Below are positions 18,516-26,715 of a stretch of DNA of 64,000 nucleotides, piece after piece. The position numbers and the translations under genes are program-made. The number at the start of each line of letters is the position of its first letter. Position 1 is the first letter of the stretch. Origin of the DNA: an uncultured Ilumatobacter sp. (GTDB lineage: Bacteria; Actinomycetota; Acidimicrobiia; Acidimicrobiales; Ilumatobacteraceae); contig CALFRK010000027.1 in assembly GCA_937919625.1 (NCBI GenBank), positions 1 to 64,000 of the forward strand, written 5' to 3'. Under the pieces are notes generated by a model. That model saw nothing but the letters and a program-made list of their open reading frames with translations. It was not told where the DNA came from and ran no database searches.

Positions 18516-18785
18516 ATGTCGAGCCACAGCGTCAGCATTACCTACTGCGTTCCTTGAGACTATTCCGAGCGCGCCGTGGGCGCTGCACGAGACCTCGCTC
18601 ACCACTACCAGCACATCATCGCCGACTTGACATTGGTGATGGCTTCCAAGGGCATTTTTGACGTTGTCGTAGACGGCCGGACTCTGTACTCGAAGCACGA
18701 GACCGGCCGACACGCCGAACCTGGTGAGGTGTTGGCGCTGTTTCGGGAGCAATATGCCGCCGACGTCACGCCCTACGAACGCTAG
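18516..18785 (+). CDS. SelW/Rdx-family protein with in-frame UGA (candidate selenoprotein)
   Basis: 89 residues if the TGA at 18555-18557 is read as selenocysteine (residue 14). Reading through gives ITYCVPU followed by DYSERAVGAARDLAHHY, then KGIFDVVVDGRTLYSKHETG and RHAEPGEVLALFRE. This is a nearly complete match to the SelT/SelW/SelH (Rdx) thioredoxin-like family, whose redox motif is YCxxC or YCxxU. The UGA sits exactly at the second redox residue. Homology continues without a break on both sides of the UGA, so a shorter protein started at a downstream ATG (18576) would lack the active site. A hairpin just after the UGA fits a bacterial SECIS. Rdx proteins are small oxidoreductases. The ATG at 18516 has only a weak Shine-Dalgarno. 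No selA, selB, selC or selD lies in the window. Confidence 0.85.
18568..18584 (+). promoter_or_regulatory. Candidate bacterial SECIS hairpin
   Basis: AGCGC/GCGCT forms a 5-bp GC-rich stem with a 7-nt apical loop GCCGUGG. The loop starts 16 nt after the UGA and its first base is G, which fits the published spacing and loop rule for bacterial SECIS elements (apical loop about 16-37 nt after UGA, G near the loop start). The lower stem is not extended by perfect pairs, so structure prediction is needed. Confidence 0.5.
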
Positions 18786-18816
18786 AGAACACGTTCGAAG
18801 CCAGAAGGGGTTTTGG

Positions 18817-19017
18817 TCAAACGACCCTGACGCCGGTCGCCTCTGGGCCCTTGCGCCCAGCAGCGATCTCGAATTCGACCTGCTGGCCGTCGAGGAGGGT
18901 GCGACGTCCGGTGCCTTCGATGTTGCTGAAGTGAACAAAAACGTCATCACCGTCGTCGCGGCTGATGAATCCAAAGCCCTTCTGATCGTTGAAGAACTTC
19001 ACGGTGCCGATTGCCAT
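18817..19017 (-). CDS. Cold-shock domain protein (CspA family)
   Basis: 66 residues, one OB-fold cold-shock domain that binds single-stranded RNA and DNA. Seen: N-terminal [16 protein letters not shown] containing RNP1 (KGFGFI), and [12 protein letters not shown] containing RNP2 (VFVHF). Length is standard. The gene is convergent with the SelW-like gene and divergent from the phosphofructokinase; a leader of up to a few hundred bases upstream is possible, as is usual for regulated csp genes, but no specific element was identified. Confidence 0.95.
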   Translation of the reverse strand: MAIGTVKFFNDQKGFGFISRDDGDDVFVHFSNIEGTGRRTLLDGQQVEFEIAAGRKGPEATGVRVV

Positions 19018-19273
19018 TGCTTTACTACTTTCTGTATTCGCCAGCCACCACTGTGGCAGCAGACGAAGCGAACGTTATCGAGCGCTCCACCAGATTGCGC
19101 TGTCGGGCACAAGGGCTTTTCTCGGATGCTCCGGCGACCGCACGTGAAGGGCCGAAAGACACCAGGCATCGGCACCGGTACCACGGTAGGTTCGAAGACG
19201 TAGAAGAGCCGAATCGATCATCCCGAGCGGCTTCCCGACGCCGTCCACGACATCGATGTCTGCGACAACATCG

Positions 19274-19299
19274 ACATCTTCTGAAAACATCTTCTGAAA
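19274..19299. repeat. 13-bp tandem duplication at the phosphofructokinase ribosome binding site
   Basis: ACATCTTCTGAAA occurs twice, back to back, immediately before GGAACCAAC and the GTG start. The second copy forms the GAAAGGA Shine-Dalgarno together with the next bases. It looks like a recent slippage or repair duplication. Confidence 0.7.
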
Positions 19300-19308
19300 G
19301 GAACCAAC

Positions 19309-20457
19309 GTGCGCATCGGAATCTTGACAGGGGGCGGCGACGTCCCCGGCCTCAACGCCGCAATCAAGGCAGTGGTCATCAGGGCCGCCGAAAAGGGCCA
19401 CGAGGTCGTCGGCCTGCGCCGTGGCTGGGCTGGGTTGCTGTACATGGACCCCGACCATCCCGAATCGCTGCGTGAGTTCACCCAACCGATGGACATGAAT
19501 TGGGTCCGCACGATCGATCGGTCGGGTGGCACGATCCTGCACAGCTCGCGAACCCATCCCGGCAAGGTCAAGGCCGACGCCGTCCCCGACTTTCTTCAGC
19601 CACCCGAGGGCGCCGAGCCGCCTTACGATTTCACACCGCACGCCATGAAAGTGATCGACACCCTTGGTATCGACGTGCTGATCCCGATCGGCGGCGATGA
19701 CACACTGTCTTACGGCCTGCGACTGCACCAGGAGGGCGTGCCTGTCATCGCGATCCCGAAAACGATGGACAACGACGTACATGGCACCGACTACTGCATC
19801 GGCTTCTCGACCGCCGTCACCAGGGGTGTTCAGTTCATCAGCAACCTGCGCACGAGCACCGGCTCGCACGAACGGATCGCCGTCGTCGAGCTGTTCGGCA
19901 GGTACAGCGGCGAGACGTCGCTGATCACCGCCTACCTGGCCGGTGTCGACCGGGCGGTCATCTCGGAGGTGCCGGTCGACATCGACCGGCTGGCCGCATT
20001 CTTGGTCGCTGACCGTGCGTCGAATCCCAGTAACTACGCAATGGTCACGATCTCGGAAGGCGCCGTGATCGAGGGCGGCGAGATGTCATTGCGCGGCGAA
20101 GAAGACGCCTACGGGCATCGTAAGCTCGGCGGTATCGGCGAGCAGCTCGGTTCGATGCTTCAAGCAGTAACCGGCGTCAACATCATCAACCAGACGATCG
20201 GATACCTGATGCGTTCGGGCAGTCCCGACTCGCTCGATCTGATGGTTGCCAACAACTATGCAGTGATGGCCGCCGACCTTGCCATGGAAGGCCAGTCGGG
20301 CCGCATGGTCGCACTCCGCGGCGGTACCTACACCAATGTGCCGATCTCGACGATCGGCGAAGGCGTCAAGCGCGTCGACGTCGGTGAGATGTACGACCCC
20401 GAGCAGTACAAGCCGAAGATTCGCCATGTGGGCGGCAAGCCGATGTTCCTGTACTGA
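19309..20457 (+). CDS. 6-phosphofructokinase, pyrophosphate-dependent type by signature
   Basis: 382 residues. Phosphorylates fructose-6-phosphate. Seen: [18 protein letters not shown], substrate loop, and the donor-specificity pair: GGDD (Asp131) where ATP enzymes have GGDG, plus PKTMDND (Lys151). By the known Asp104/Lys124 rule (E. coli numbering), this pair marks PPi-dependent and reversible enzymes. Later motifs [12 protein letters not shown] and [11 protein letters not shown] are normal. GTG start with GAAAGGA upstream. Followed after 60 bp by a second phosphofructokinase on the same strand, so the two are probably co-transcribed. Confidence 0.92.
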   Translation: MRIGILTGGGDVPGLNAAIKAVVIRAAEKGHEVVGLRRGWAGLLYMDPDHPESLREFTQPMDMNWVRTIDRSGGTILHSSRTHPGKVKADAVPDFLQPPEGAEPPYDFTPHAMKVIDTLGIDVLIPIGGDDTLSYGLRLHQEGVPVIAIPKTMDNDVHGTDYCIGFSTAVTRGVQFISNLRTSTGSHERIAVVELFGRYSGETSLITAYLAGVDRAVISEVPVDIDRLAAFLVADRASNPSNYAMVTISEGAVIEGGEMSLRGEEDAYGHRKLGGIGEQLGSMLQAVTGVNIINQTIGYLMRSGSPDSLDLMVANNYAVMAADLAMEGQSGRMVALRGGTYTNVPISTIGEGVKRVDVGEMYDPEQYKPKIRHVGGKPMFLY

Positions 20458-20517
20458 TCGTCGTATCCTGCACGATCGAACACGCATCCAGGAGAGACCC
20501 AAGGAGATGAACACGAC

Positions 20518-21537
20518 ATGAGTGTCATCGGAGTGCTCACGGCTGGCGGTGACTGCCCCGGCCTAAATGCTGTCATCCGGGGCATCGTCACCCGAGCTAC
20601 CCAAACACACGACGCCGAAGTCGTCGGGATCATGAATGGCTGGGAAGGGTTGATGGACGGCGACGTCAACCTGCTCGACGAGCGCGATGTTCGTGGCATC
20701 CTCGGCAAGGGCGGCACGATCCTCGGCACGTCGCGCAAGGATCCGTACGTGCATGGCGAGGGTTTCGCCAGCGTGGCAAAAACACTCGAGCGCAACGACA
20801 TCGACTCGCTGGTGGTGATCGGGGGCGACGGCACCCTTCGCACCGCGTTACGGCTGGAGCAGGATGGCGCCAAGGTGATCGGCGTTCCTAAGACGATCGA
20901 CAACGACATCGCCGGAACCGACTTCACGTTCGGATTCGACACGGCCGTGCAGATCGTCACCGATGCGATCGACCGACTCACCACTACCGCCGAAGCGCAC
21001 AACCGCGTGATCCTGGTCGAGGTGATGGGTCGAACCAAAGGCTGGATCGCCACCTATGGCGGGATCGCAGGCGGTGCTCAGGTGATTTTGATCCCTGAGG
21101 TGCCATATGACCTCGAGGAAGTGGCGGCACTGATTCGACGTCGCCACCGACGCGGCGAGAAGTACTCGGTGGTCGTGGTTGCCGAAGGTGTCGCGCCGCC
21201 ACACGAGACCGAAATGCAGAAAGACGCGTTCGGGTTCGACCGGCTCGGTGGGGTTGCCTATCAACTCGCCCCGCTGATCGAAGACCTGACCGGTTACGAA
21301 ACACGGGTCACAGTGCTCGGCCATCTCCAGCGAGGCGGCACCCCATCGGCGTTCGACCGGGTGCTTGCCACCCGTATGGGCACCAAAGCAGCCGACCTGG
21401 CGATCGAGGGGCAGTCCGGTGTGATGGTGGCGATGCGAGGCGCCGAGATCGTCAGCGTTCCGCTCGCCCTGGGGTGTTCGGAGATCCGCGGCGTCGACGA
21501 CGATCTCTACAACACAGCAGAGACGTTCTTCGGCTGA
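20518..21537 (+). CDS. 6-phosphofructokinase, ATP-dependent type by signature
   Basis: 339 residues, a paralogue of the preceding gene. N-terminal LTAGGDCPGLNAVIRGIVTRA; donor loop GGDGT with Gly105; PKTIDND with Lys125; VEVMGRTKGWIA; HLQRGGTPSAFDRVLA with effector/substrate Arg. Gly at the 104 position points to ATP use; the Gly/Lys pair is the form seen in several actinobacterial ATP enzymes. The start ATG overlaps a good GGAGAGACCCAAGGAG leader region. Convergent with boxB, whose stop is 16 bp away. Confidence 0.93.
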   Translation: MSVIGVLTAGGDCPGLNAVIRGIVTRATQTHDAEVVGIMNGWEGLMDGDVNLLDERDVRGILGKGGTILGTSRKDPYVHGEGFASVAKTLERNDIDSLVVIGGDGTLRTALRLEQDGAKVIGVPKTIDNDIAGTDFTFGFDTAVQIVTDAIDRLTTTAEAHNRVILVEVMGRTKGWIATYGGIAGGAQVILIPEVPYDLEEVAALIRRRHRRGEKYSVVVVAEGVAPPHETEMQKDAFGFDRLGGVAYQLAPLIEDLTGYETRVTVLGHLQRGGTPSAFDRVLATRMGTKAADLAIEGQSGVMVAMRGAEIVSVPLALGCSEIRGVDDDLYNTAETFFG

Positions 21538-21553
21538 CCGCAGCGACGGCTCG

Positions 21554-22975
21554 TCAGAGCTTGACGTAGTCGAAGTCGACGGGCTGCTGGTGGATGCCCG
21601 CCGACGGAGGCGCCACCCATCCCGCCATCTTGCCCGGCTCGGCGATACCGACCATCAACGATTCGACGTGGGCGCGATCGCCCATTGTCGGCAGCCAGTC
21701 GACGACGTGAAAGTTCCATTCGGCAGCGGTTACAACTCGGCCGTCGGGGCTGATGTCGTAATCGCTGAAGTCGCCGACGTTCCGGTTGAATCCGACATGC
21801 GGCAGCCGCAACTCGCGGTTCACCTCTGCCAACGTGCGGTTCCAGCGGGTTAGCCCTGGTACACAATCTTCGGCATAGTCCTCGCGCAGCGTCTCGTTGA
21901 GGGCGTTCAACAGCGGCGCCTCGCGCCCGGCGATTTGGCCGTGAAGCACGGTCGGCACGATACGAGTGAGGTTGTGCAGGCGATGATCGTCGTCGCGTGA
22001 TTCTTCCTTGAATCGCCCCTTCAGGCCGGCCGCAAAATAGTTGGCGGCGTTGGTCGAGGTCTCTGCGCCGAACAGGTCGAGTGACACGCTGAAGTGGAAG
22101 TTGATGTACTTCTGCAGGGTGTCGACGTCGATTCCGCCGAACTGGCTGATGTCGTCGGTGTCGTGCTGCTTCATCAACTCGACCGTGCGCTCGACGACAC
22201 GGCCCACGCCCGTCGCTCCGACGAACATGTGGTGCGCCTCTTCTTTCAGCATGAAGTCGCATGTGCGTGACAGCGGGTCGAAGCCCGACTCGCGAAGTGA
22301 GGCGAGCTGGTATTTGCCGTCGCGATCGGTGAAGTACGTGAACATGTAGAACGACAGCCAGTCAGGCGTCGGCTCGTTGAAGGCGCCCAGAATTCGGGGG
22401 CTGTCGATATCGCCCGAGTGGCGTTCGAGCATCTCGTCGGCCTCGTCGCGGCCGTCGCGGCCGAAGTAGCGCTGCAGCAGGTACACCATCGCCCACAGGT
22501 GACGGCCCTCTTCGACATTGACCTGGAACAGATTTCGCATGTCGTACAACGACGGCGCCGTGAGGCACAAGTGGCGCTGTTGCTCGACCGACGCCGGCTC
22601 GGTGTCGCCCTGCACGACCAGCAGACGCCTCAGGTCAGCTCGGTACTCGCCAGGCACGTCCTGCCACACCGGTTCGCCCTTGTGGTCACCAAACGCGATC
22701 GTGCGGTCTGGTTCGGGTTCGGCCAGGAATACGCCCCAGCGGTAGTCAGGCATCGAAACGTGGCCGAAGTTGGCCCACCCTTCGCGGCCGACCGATACGG
22801 CCGTGCGCAGGTAGACCGGGTTGTCCTTGAAGGCCACCGGGCCGAGGTCGCGCCACCATTGCAGGAAACGTGGTTGCCAGCCCTCGAGTGCTCGCTGTAA
22901 GCGGCGGTCGTCGGCGAGTCCGACATTGTTCGGGATCTTGGCGTCGATATCGATGGGCGTAAACGCTGCGCTCAT
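21554..22975 (-). CDS. boxB: Benzoyl-CoA 2,3-epoxidase subunit B (di-iron oxygenase)
   Basis: 473 residues. BoxB is the di-iron oxygenase that, with the reductase BoxA, converts benzoyl-CoA to its 2,3-epoxide in the aerobic CoA-dependent benzoate pathway. Seen: N-terminal IDIDAKIPNNVGL, typical of the family; NVEEGRHLWAMVYLL with the Glu/His iron ligands (about 150-153); a DGKYQLASL segment; and FMLKEEAHHMFVG with the second Glu/His pair (about 240-243). Length equals known BoxB proteins. It lies 2 bp after boxC, so the two are one transcript. BoxA and benzoate-CoA ligase are not in the window. Confidence 0.94.
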   Translation of the reverse strand: MSAAFTPIDIDAKIPNNVGLADDRRLQRALEGWQPRFLQWWRDLGPVAFKDNPVYLRTAVSVGREGWANFGHVSMPDYRWGVFLAEPEPDRTIAFGDHKGEPVWQDVPGEYRADLRRLLVVQGDTEPASVEQQRHLCLTAPSLYDMRNLFQVNVEEGRHLWAMVYLLQRYFGRDGRDEADEMLERHSGDIDSPRILGAFNEPTPDWLSFYMFTYFTDRDGKYQLASLRESGFDPLSRTCDFMLKEEAHHMFVGATGVGRVVERTVELMKQHDTDDISQFGGIDVDTLQKYINFHFSVSLDLFGAETSTNAANYFAAGLKGRFKEESRDDDHRLHNLTRIVPTVLHGQIAGREAPLLNALNETLREDYAEDCVPGLTRWNRTLAEVNRELRLPHVGFNRNVGDFSDYDISPDGRVVTAAEWNFHVVDWLPTMGDRAHVESLMVGIAEPGKMAGWVAPPSAGIHQQPVDFDYVKL

Positions 22976-22977
22976 AC

Positions 22978-24675
22978 TCAGACTCGATTTCTGTCGTACT
23001 CAGGGCGCGACCCGGTGCCGAACCGTTGTAAGGCGCCGTTGGGGCCGACCGCGTTGGGGCGTTGGAACACCCAGTTTTGCCAGGCGGTCAGGCGCGAGAA
23101 GATCTTGGTCTCCATCGTTTCCGGCCCCACGAACCGGTAATTGGCTTCCATCGCGGTCAACGCGTCGGGCGAAAAGCTGCAGCGCTCGGCGATCATCACC
23201 GGCACTTCATCGTCCCAGTCGATGTCGTCCATCGCGAACGTGACAAGTTCGGCGACCGCTGCGGCCTCAGCGTTCAGATCCTTACCCATCAGGTCGCGCA
23301 CAACGGCGTAGGCATCGTCGCGGTGCCAGAACCGAGTGGCGAGACGGGAGATGCCGTTGGACATGTGATACCACCCGAAGTTGGCGTCGGTCAGAACCAT
23401 CTTCGGAGCCGGCTGGTCCGAGCCTTCACGTTGACCGTCGAGCATGATTGCCCGATCGGCGGCGAAGGCGAGCTCGGCAAGCGTGCCCGCGAAACAGCTG
23501 CCCTCGTCGATCATCGCGATCAACGATCGGGAGGACAGATCGAGCCGCTTGAGGGTGCGGGTCCACAGCAGACGCACCTCACGAACAAACCAGTTTTCGG
23601 GCTCGCGTTCGATGACAGCTTCGGCCGCCAGCACTGCGTCATCGTCGCCTTCCGTGTGCAACAGCCAGGTGCCGATCAGCGGCTCGTTGAGGCGCAGCAG
23701 AAGGATTGCATAGTCGAGTTCGAGCGCCGTGTTCAATAGCCATCCGTCGGCGCCCGCCTCGATCAGCTGTTCGGCTGTGCCGGGCTGCAACGTGGAAGGG
23801 CCGCGAACAACGAAAGCGGCTGTGCCCAACTGACGATCGATGCTGACATCGACGTTGCGCCCTATCAGCCCGTCGGCGCCGACCGTGGTAGTGCTGCCGA
23901 AGATCGGAAGCGGCACGCCCGGACAGCCGTCGGGCCGCGACGATGTCGCCGCCCGAGCGGCCGCCCGCCCGGCGACGAGAGAATCAAAGTTGCTCTTCGG
24001 GGCGATCGCATCGACAAGCCGCCAATCGACGGCTTGTTGGCCCTTGACCCCCTCGATTCGCGTGGTGAACACATCGGCTAGGTCGCGGCGTACGCGGCGC
24101 TTATCGACGACCCTGGTCAATCCACCAGTACCGGGCAAGACAGCCAACAGAGGAACCTCAGGGAGCGACACGGCCGACGCCAGATCGTCGACCAAAAGGA
24201 TCTCGTCGCAGGCCAGTGCCAGCTCGTAGCCACCGCCGGCCGCAGTGCCGTTGACCGCCGCGATCCAAGTTTGACCGGAGTACTCGGTGGCCTCCTCGAT
24301 CGAGTTGCGAGTCTCGTTGGTGAACTTGCAAAAGTTGACCTTGTGACCGTGGGTCGCCCCCGCAAGCATCTGGATGTTGGCACCGGCGCAGAAGATCTTG
24401 TCAAGCCCACCGGTCAGCACGACTGCCTTGACACCAGCGTGTTCGAATCGCAGACGCTGGGCGATGTCGTGCAGTTCGATGTCGACGGCCAGATCGTACG
24501 AGTTGGTCTTGAGCTCGTAGCCGGTGCTTAGCCCGGCATCCGGTGTGACCGCCATCGTGACCGTGGCGACACTGCCGTCGATGTCGACCGACCAGTGCCG
24601 ATAGTTGGATGGATCGACCCCAAACTCGGTCCTGGCCTCGACGATTCCCTCGCCACCTTCAGCTGACTGGCTCAT
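22978..24675 (-). CDS. boxC: Benzoyl-CoA-dihydrodiol lyase
   Basis: 565 residues. BoxC opens the epoxide ring of 2,3-epoxybenzoyl-CoA with loss of formate. Seen: an N-terminal crotonase fold with VVLTGGLDKIFCAGANIQML and NGTAAGGGYELALACDEI (oxyanion-hole loops), and a second crotonase-like half containing GSCFAGTLAELAFAADRA. The C-terminus carries the AWQNWVFQRPNAVGPNGALQ segment typical of BoxC. The ATG at 24673-24675 gives the normal length; the frame is open further upstream through the intergenic repeat, which is not coding. A purine-rich stretch precedes the ATG. boxB follows at once. Confidence 0.94.
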   Translation of the reverse strand: MSQSAEGGEGIVEARTEFGVDPSNYRHWSVDIDGSVATVTMAVTPDAGLSTGYELKTNSYDLAVDIELHDIAQRLRFEHAGVKAVVLTGGLDKIFCAGANIQMLAGATHGHKVNFCKFTNETRNSIEEATEYSGQTWIAAVNGTAAGGGYELALACDEILLVDDLASAVSLPEVPLLAVLPGTGGLTRVVDKRRVRRDLADVFTTRIEGVKGQQAVDWRLVDAIAPKSNFDSLVAGRAAARAATSSRPDGCPGVPLPIFGSTTTVGADGLIGRNVDVSIDRQLGTAAFVVRGPSTLQPGTAEQLIEAGADGWLLNTALELDYAILLLRLNEPLIGTWLLHTEGDDDAVLAAEAVIEREPENWFVREVRLLWTRTLKRLDLSSRSLIAMIDEGSCFAGTLAELAFAADRAIMLDGQREGSDQPAPKMVLTDANFGWYHMSNGISRLATRFWHRDDAYAVVRDLMGKDLNAEAAAVAELVTFAMDDIDWDDEVPVMIAERCSFSPDALTAMEANYRFVGPETMETKIFSRLTAWQNWVFQRPNAVGPNGALQRFGTGSRPEYDRNRV

Positions 24676-24757
24676 GCGGGCGCTCCTAACGACTGATCCT
24701 GATACTACGTTCCGACCGACCGCTGCGACCCGTGGTCGGCGGCCGGAACCACCAGCG

Positions 24758-24887
24758 TGAGTTGGGAGTTGTGCCTGGAGCGTGAGCCGATAGGCGAACT
24801 GCGACCAATCGTGACGGGGGATTCGTGCGGAATGAAAAGGAGCGAAGCGACCTATCCGCTGAATCCCCTGGCACAACTGCCAACTCA
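24758..24887. repeat. Structured inverted-repeat element, copy 1
   Basis: About 130 bp bounded by 21-nt arms (24758-24778 and 24867-24887) complementary at 19 of 21 positions. Inside, GGGGATTC (24817-24824) pairs with GAATCCCC (24861-24868). It shares GCCGATAGGCGAA, CTGCGACC and CCTGGCACAACT with the element at 34707-34840. It lies between the stop of the ROK kinase gene and boxC, with its right arm covering the ROK stop codon. It could be a structured RNA or leader, a terminator, or a miniature mobile element. Confidence 0.75.
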
Positions 24888-26051
24888 GGGGCGGATGGCG
24901 TGCAGTGCCGCCAGCGCTGAGCCCCGCGCTCCGGCCATGTCGAGATCTGACACCAGCGCGAACTGGACGACTTCGATCTGCTCGACCCGCAGTGTGGTGG
25001 CGTCGCGAACCGAGTCGAGAAACCAGGTTCGAAAGTGTGGCTCGGCCTCGATCACTCCACCACCGACGAAATAGGCGTCGGGGTCGGTGAAGTTGGCAGC
25101 GATCGTGAACAGTCGGCCAATGGCGATCGCCTGCTGCTCGAAAATCTTGAGCGCCATCTCGTCGCCGGCCTCGGCGCACGAACGGATCTGGCGCGCCGCC
25201 TCCTTGCTGGGCAGCGCCGCAACGGGGTGCTCGGGATACTTCGTCAACCAGTACGGGAGCAGATTGCGCTCGAGACCGCTCAGCGACGCAACGCTCTCTG
25301 CATCGCCGACAAAACCACAATTACAGATCGGCGCCGGTTGACCGTCGCCGAGCAGGCCATGCATGGGAATCTGCACGTGCCCGAGTTCGCCTGCCATACC
25401 CGTTGCACCACGAATCACCCGGCCCGATTCGATGACGCCGCCTCCGAGGCCGGTGCCGACGATCGCCGACACCGATGAGCGGTGATCGGCATCGGCACCG
25501 AACAGCTGATCGTGGGCGTACAAGGCGGCCGCGTTGCCATCGTTGTTGTAGATGACAGGTAGGCCCAGGTCGCGTTCGACCATCGTTCGGAAGTCGAAAC
25601 CCCACCAGGCCGGCTGTGAGAAGTTGGTTGCACCTCGTTTGGCGATCACTCCCGTTGCTGTCGCTGGACCGGGCGTGTCGAGGCCGATCGCCCTGACCGC
25701 CTCTGCGGAAGCGCCGGCGGCGTGCAGCACCAACTGCAGCACCTCGCGAATCGCCTCGAGCGCGGCGTCTGGCCCGTCGCCGACCCGGCTCGGCGTTTCG
25801 ACCATGCGATCGATCAGAAATACTCCGCTCTCGTCGAGCACGGTGGCATTCGTCTTGGTGCCGCCAACATCGAGTCCGACGACGACCGCCGAGCGGGCTG
25901 ACGAGGGTGCTGACGAGCGCGATCTGGGGTTCGAGGCAGGTTTCGAGGCGATCAGCACAGGGTAGTGCCCGGTTGGGGCTACAGATCTTCCGATAGGCCG
26001 GTATCGGGAGAATCCACCGAGGACGTTCCGGCTTGACCGGGTCGCCGGCAT
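24885..26051 (-). CDS. ROK-family sugar kinase
   Basis: ROK proteins phosphorylate hexoses such as glucose, N-acetylglucosamine or mannose. Seen: the phosphate-1 motif VVGLDVGGTKTNATVLDE, LDTPGPATATG, NNDGNAAALYAHD with the catalytic Asp, VGTGLGGGVIESGRVIRGA, the ROK zinc site GELGHVQIP with a CNCGFVGDAES Cys cluster, and adenosine loop FVGGGVIEAE. The kinase core starts about 55 residues into the longest frame. The upstream residues are low complexity, and a GTG at 25956-25958 may be the true start. There is no clear ribosome binding site at either. Divergent from the TetR gene. Confidence 0.88.
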   Translation of the reverse strand: MPATRSSRNVLGGFSRYRPIGRSVAPTGHYPVLIASKPASNPRSRSSAPSSARSAVVVGLDVGGTKTNATVLDESGVFLIDRMVETPSRVGDGPDAALEAIREVLQLVLHAAGASAEAVRAIGLDTPGPATATGVIAKRGATNFSQPAWWGFDFRTMVERDLGLPVIYNNDGNAAALYAHDQLFGADADHRSSVSAIVGTGLGGGVIESGRVIRGATGMAGELGHVQIPMHGLLGDGQPAPICNCGFVGDAESVASLSGLERNLLPYWLTKYPEHPVAALPSKEAARQIRSCAEAGDEMALKIFEQQAIAIGRLFTIAANFTDPDAYFVGGGVIEAEPHFRTWFLDSVRDATTLRVEQIEVVQFALVSDLDMAGARGSALAALHAIRP

Positions 26052-26082
26052 TCTGCTGAAGCGCGGCGACCAGCACTGGACA

Positions 26083-26100
26083 ACCTAACGCCCGTTAGGT
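26083..26100. promoter_or_regulatory. Palindromic operator upstream of tetR
   Basis: ACCTAACG-CC-CGTTAGGT is a perfect 8-bp inverted repeat with a 2-nt spacer, ending 12 bp before the TetR ATG. Size and place fit an autoregulatory operator for this TetR protein, which would then also control the carboxylase operon that follows it. Confidence 0.75.
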
Positions 26101-26112
26101 ACGGTTATCGGC

Positions 26113-26715
26113 ATGGCCGTCACCAAACAATCCGAGGCCCGACCCGACTCGGGACGCGACCGGATCATGGACGAGGCAGCCACACTATTCCTACAACGCG
26201 GGTACGAGGCCACATCGCTCCGCGTTCTCGCCGGTGTCGTCGGCATCAAGGCGGGCTCGATCTACTACCACTTTGCCTCCAAGGACGAACTCTTGACAGA
26301 GATCCTGCGGCGCGGCATCGCGGTGATGCAGGTTGCCTTCGACGAGGCCCAACAGATTTCTTCGGGACAATCATCTGTCGCCCGCATCGAGGTCCACGTT
26401 CGCGCTCACCTGGCGGCGCTGTACGAGAATGGGCCCTACACCGCCGCCCACGTCGTGACGTTTCGCACTGCCCCGGCGGCGGTCCGCGAGCAGATCGTGC
26501 CGATCCGCGATGCCTATGAGGCGCGCTGGACCCGAGTGCTGCGCGAGCTACAGGCCGACGGGGCAATTCCGCCGATGATCGACGTCAATGTTGCACGACT
26601 CGTGTTGTTCGGCGCCATGAACTCGTCGATCGACTGGTTCGATTTCGGTCGCGGCAATCTCGATCGATTCGCGGCGGCTATCACCCATCAGTTTTGGAAC
26701 GGAGTCGCGGCATGA
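26113..26715 (+). CDS. TetR-family transcriptional regulator
   Basis: 200 residues. Helix-turn-helix N-terminus: RDRIMDEAATLFLQRGYEAT, then SLRVLAGVVGIKAGSIYYHF. The C-terminal ligand domain ends near residue 198. The stop overlaps the next ATG (ATGA at 26712-26715), so regulator and carboxylase operon are one transcript. A perfect palindrome lies just upstream. By position it should sense an acyl-CoA intermediate of the pathway it precedes; that is inference from the similar layout of leucine/isovalerate clusters. Confidence 0.92.
   Translation: MAVTKQSEARPDSGRDRIMDEAATLFLQRGYEATSLRVLAGVVGIKAGSIYYHFASKDELLTEILRRGIAVMQVAFDEAQQISSGQSSVARIEVHVRAHLAALYENGPYTAAHVVTFRTAPAAVREQIVPIRDAYEARWTRVLRELQADGAIPPMIDVNVARLVLFGAMNSSIDWFDFGRGNLDRFAAAITHQFWNGVAA

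Noticed and set aside
18576-18785. 69-residue protein starting after the UGA
   Set aside because: It would remove the redox motif; the family homology extends upstream through the UGA, so the 90-codon reading is preferred.
24758-24887. Known riboswitch classes (glycine, cyclic di-GMP, SAM, TPP) for the structured repeat
   Set aside because: None of their conserved core sequences is present.
24676-25320. Upstream extension of the boxC frame
   Set aside because: It passes through the inverted-repeat element and into the ROK kinase gene; BoxC length and N-terminus fit the ATG at 24675.
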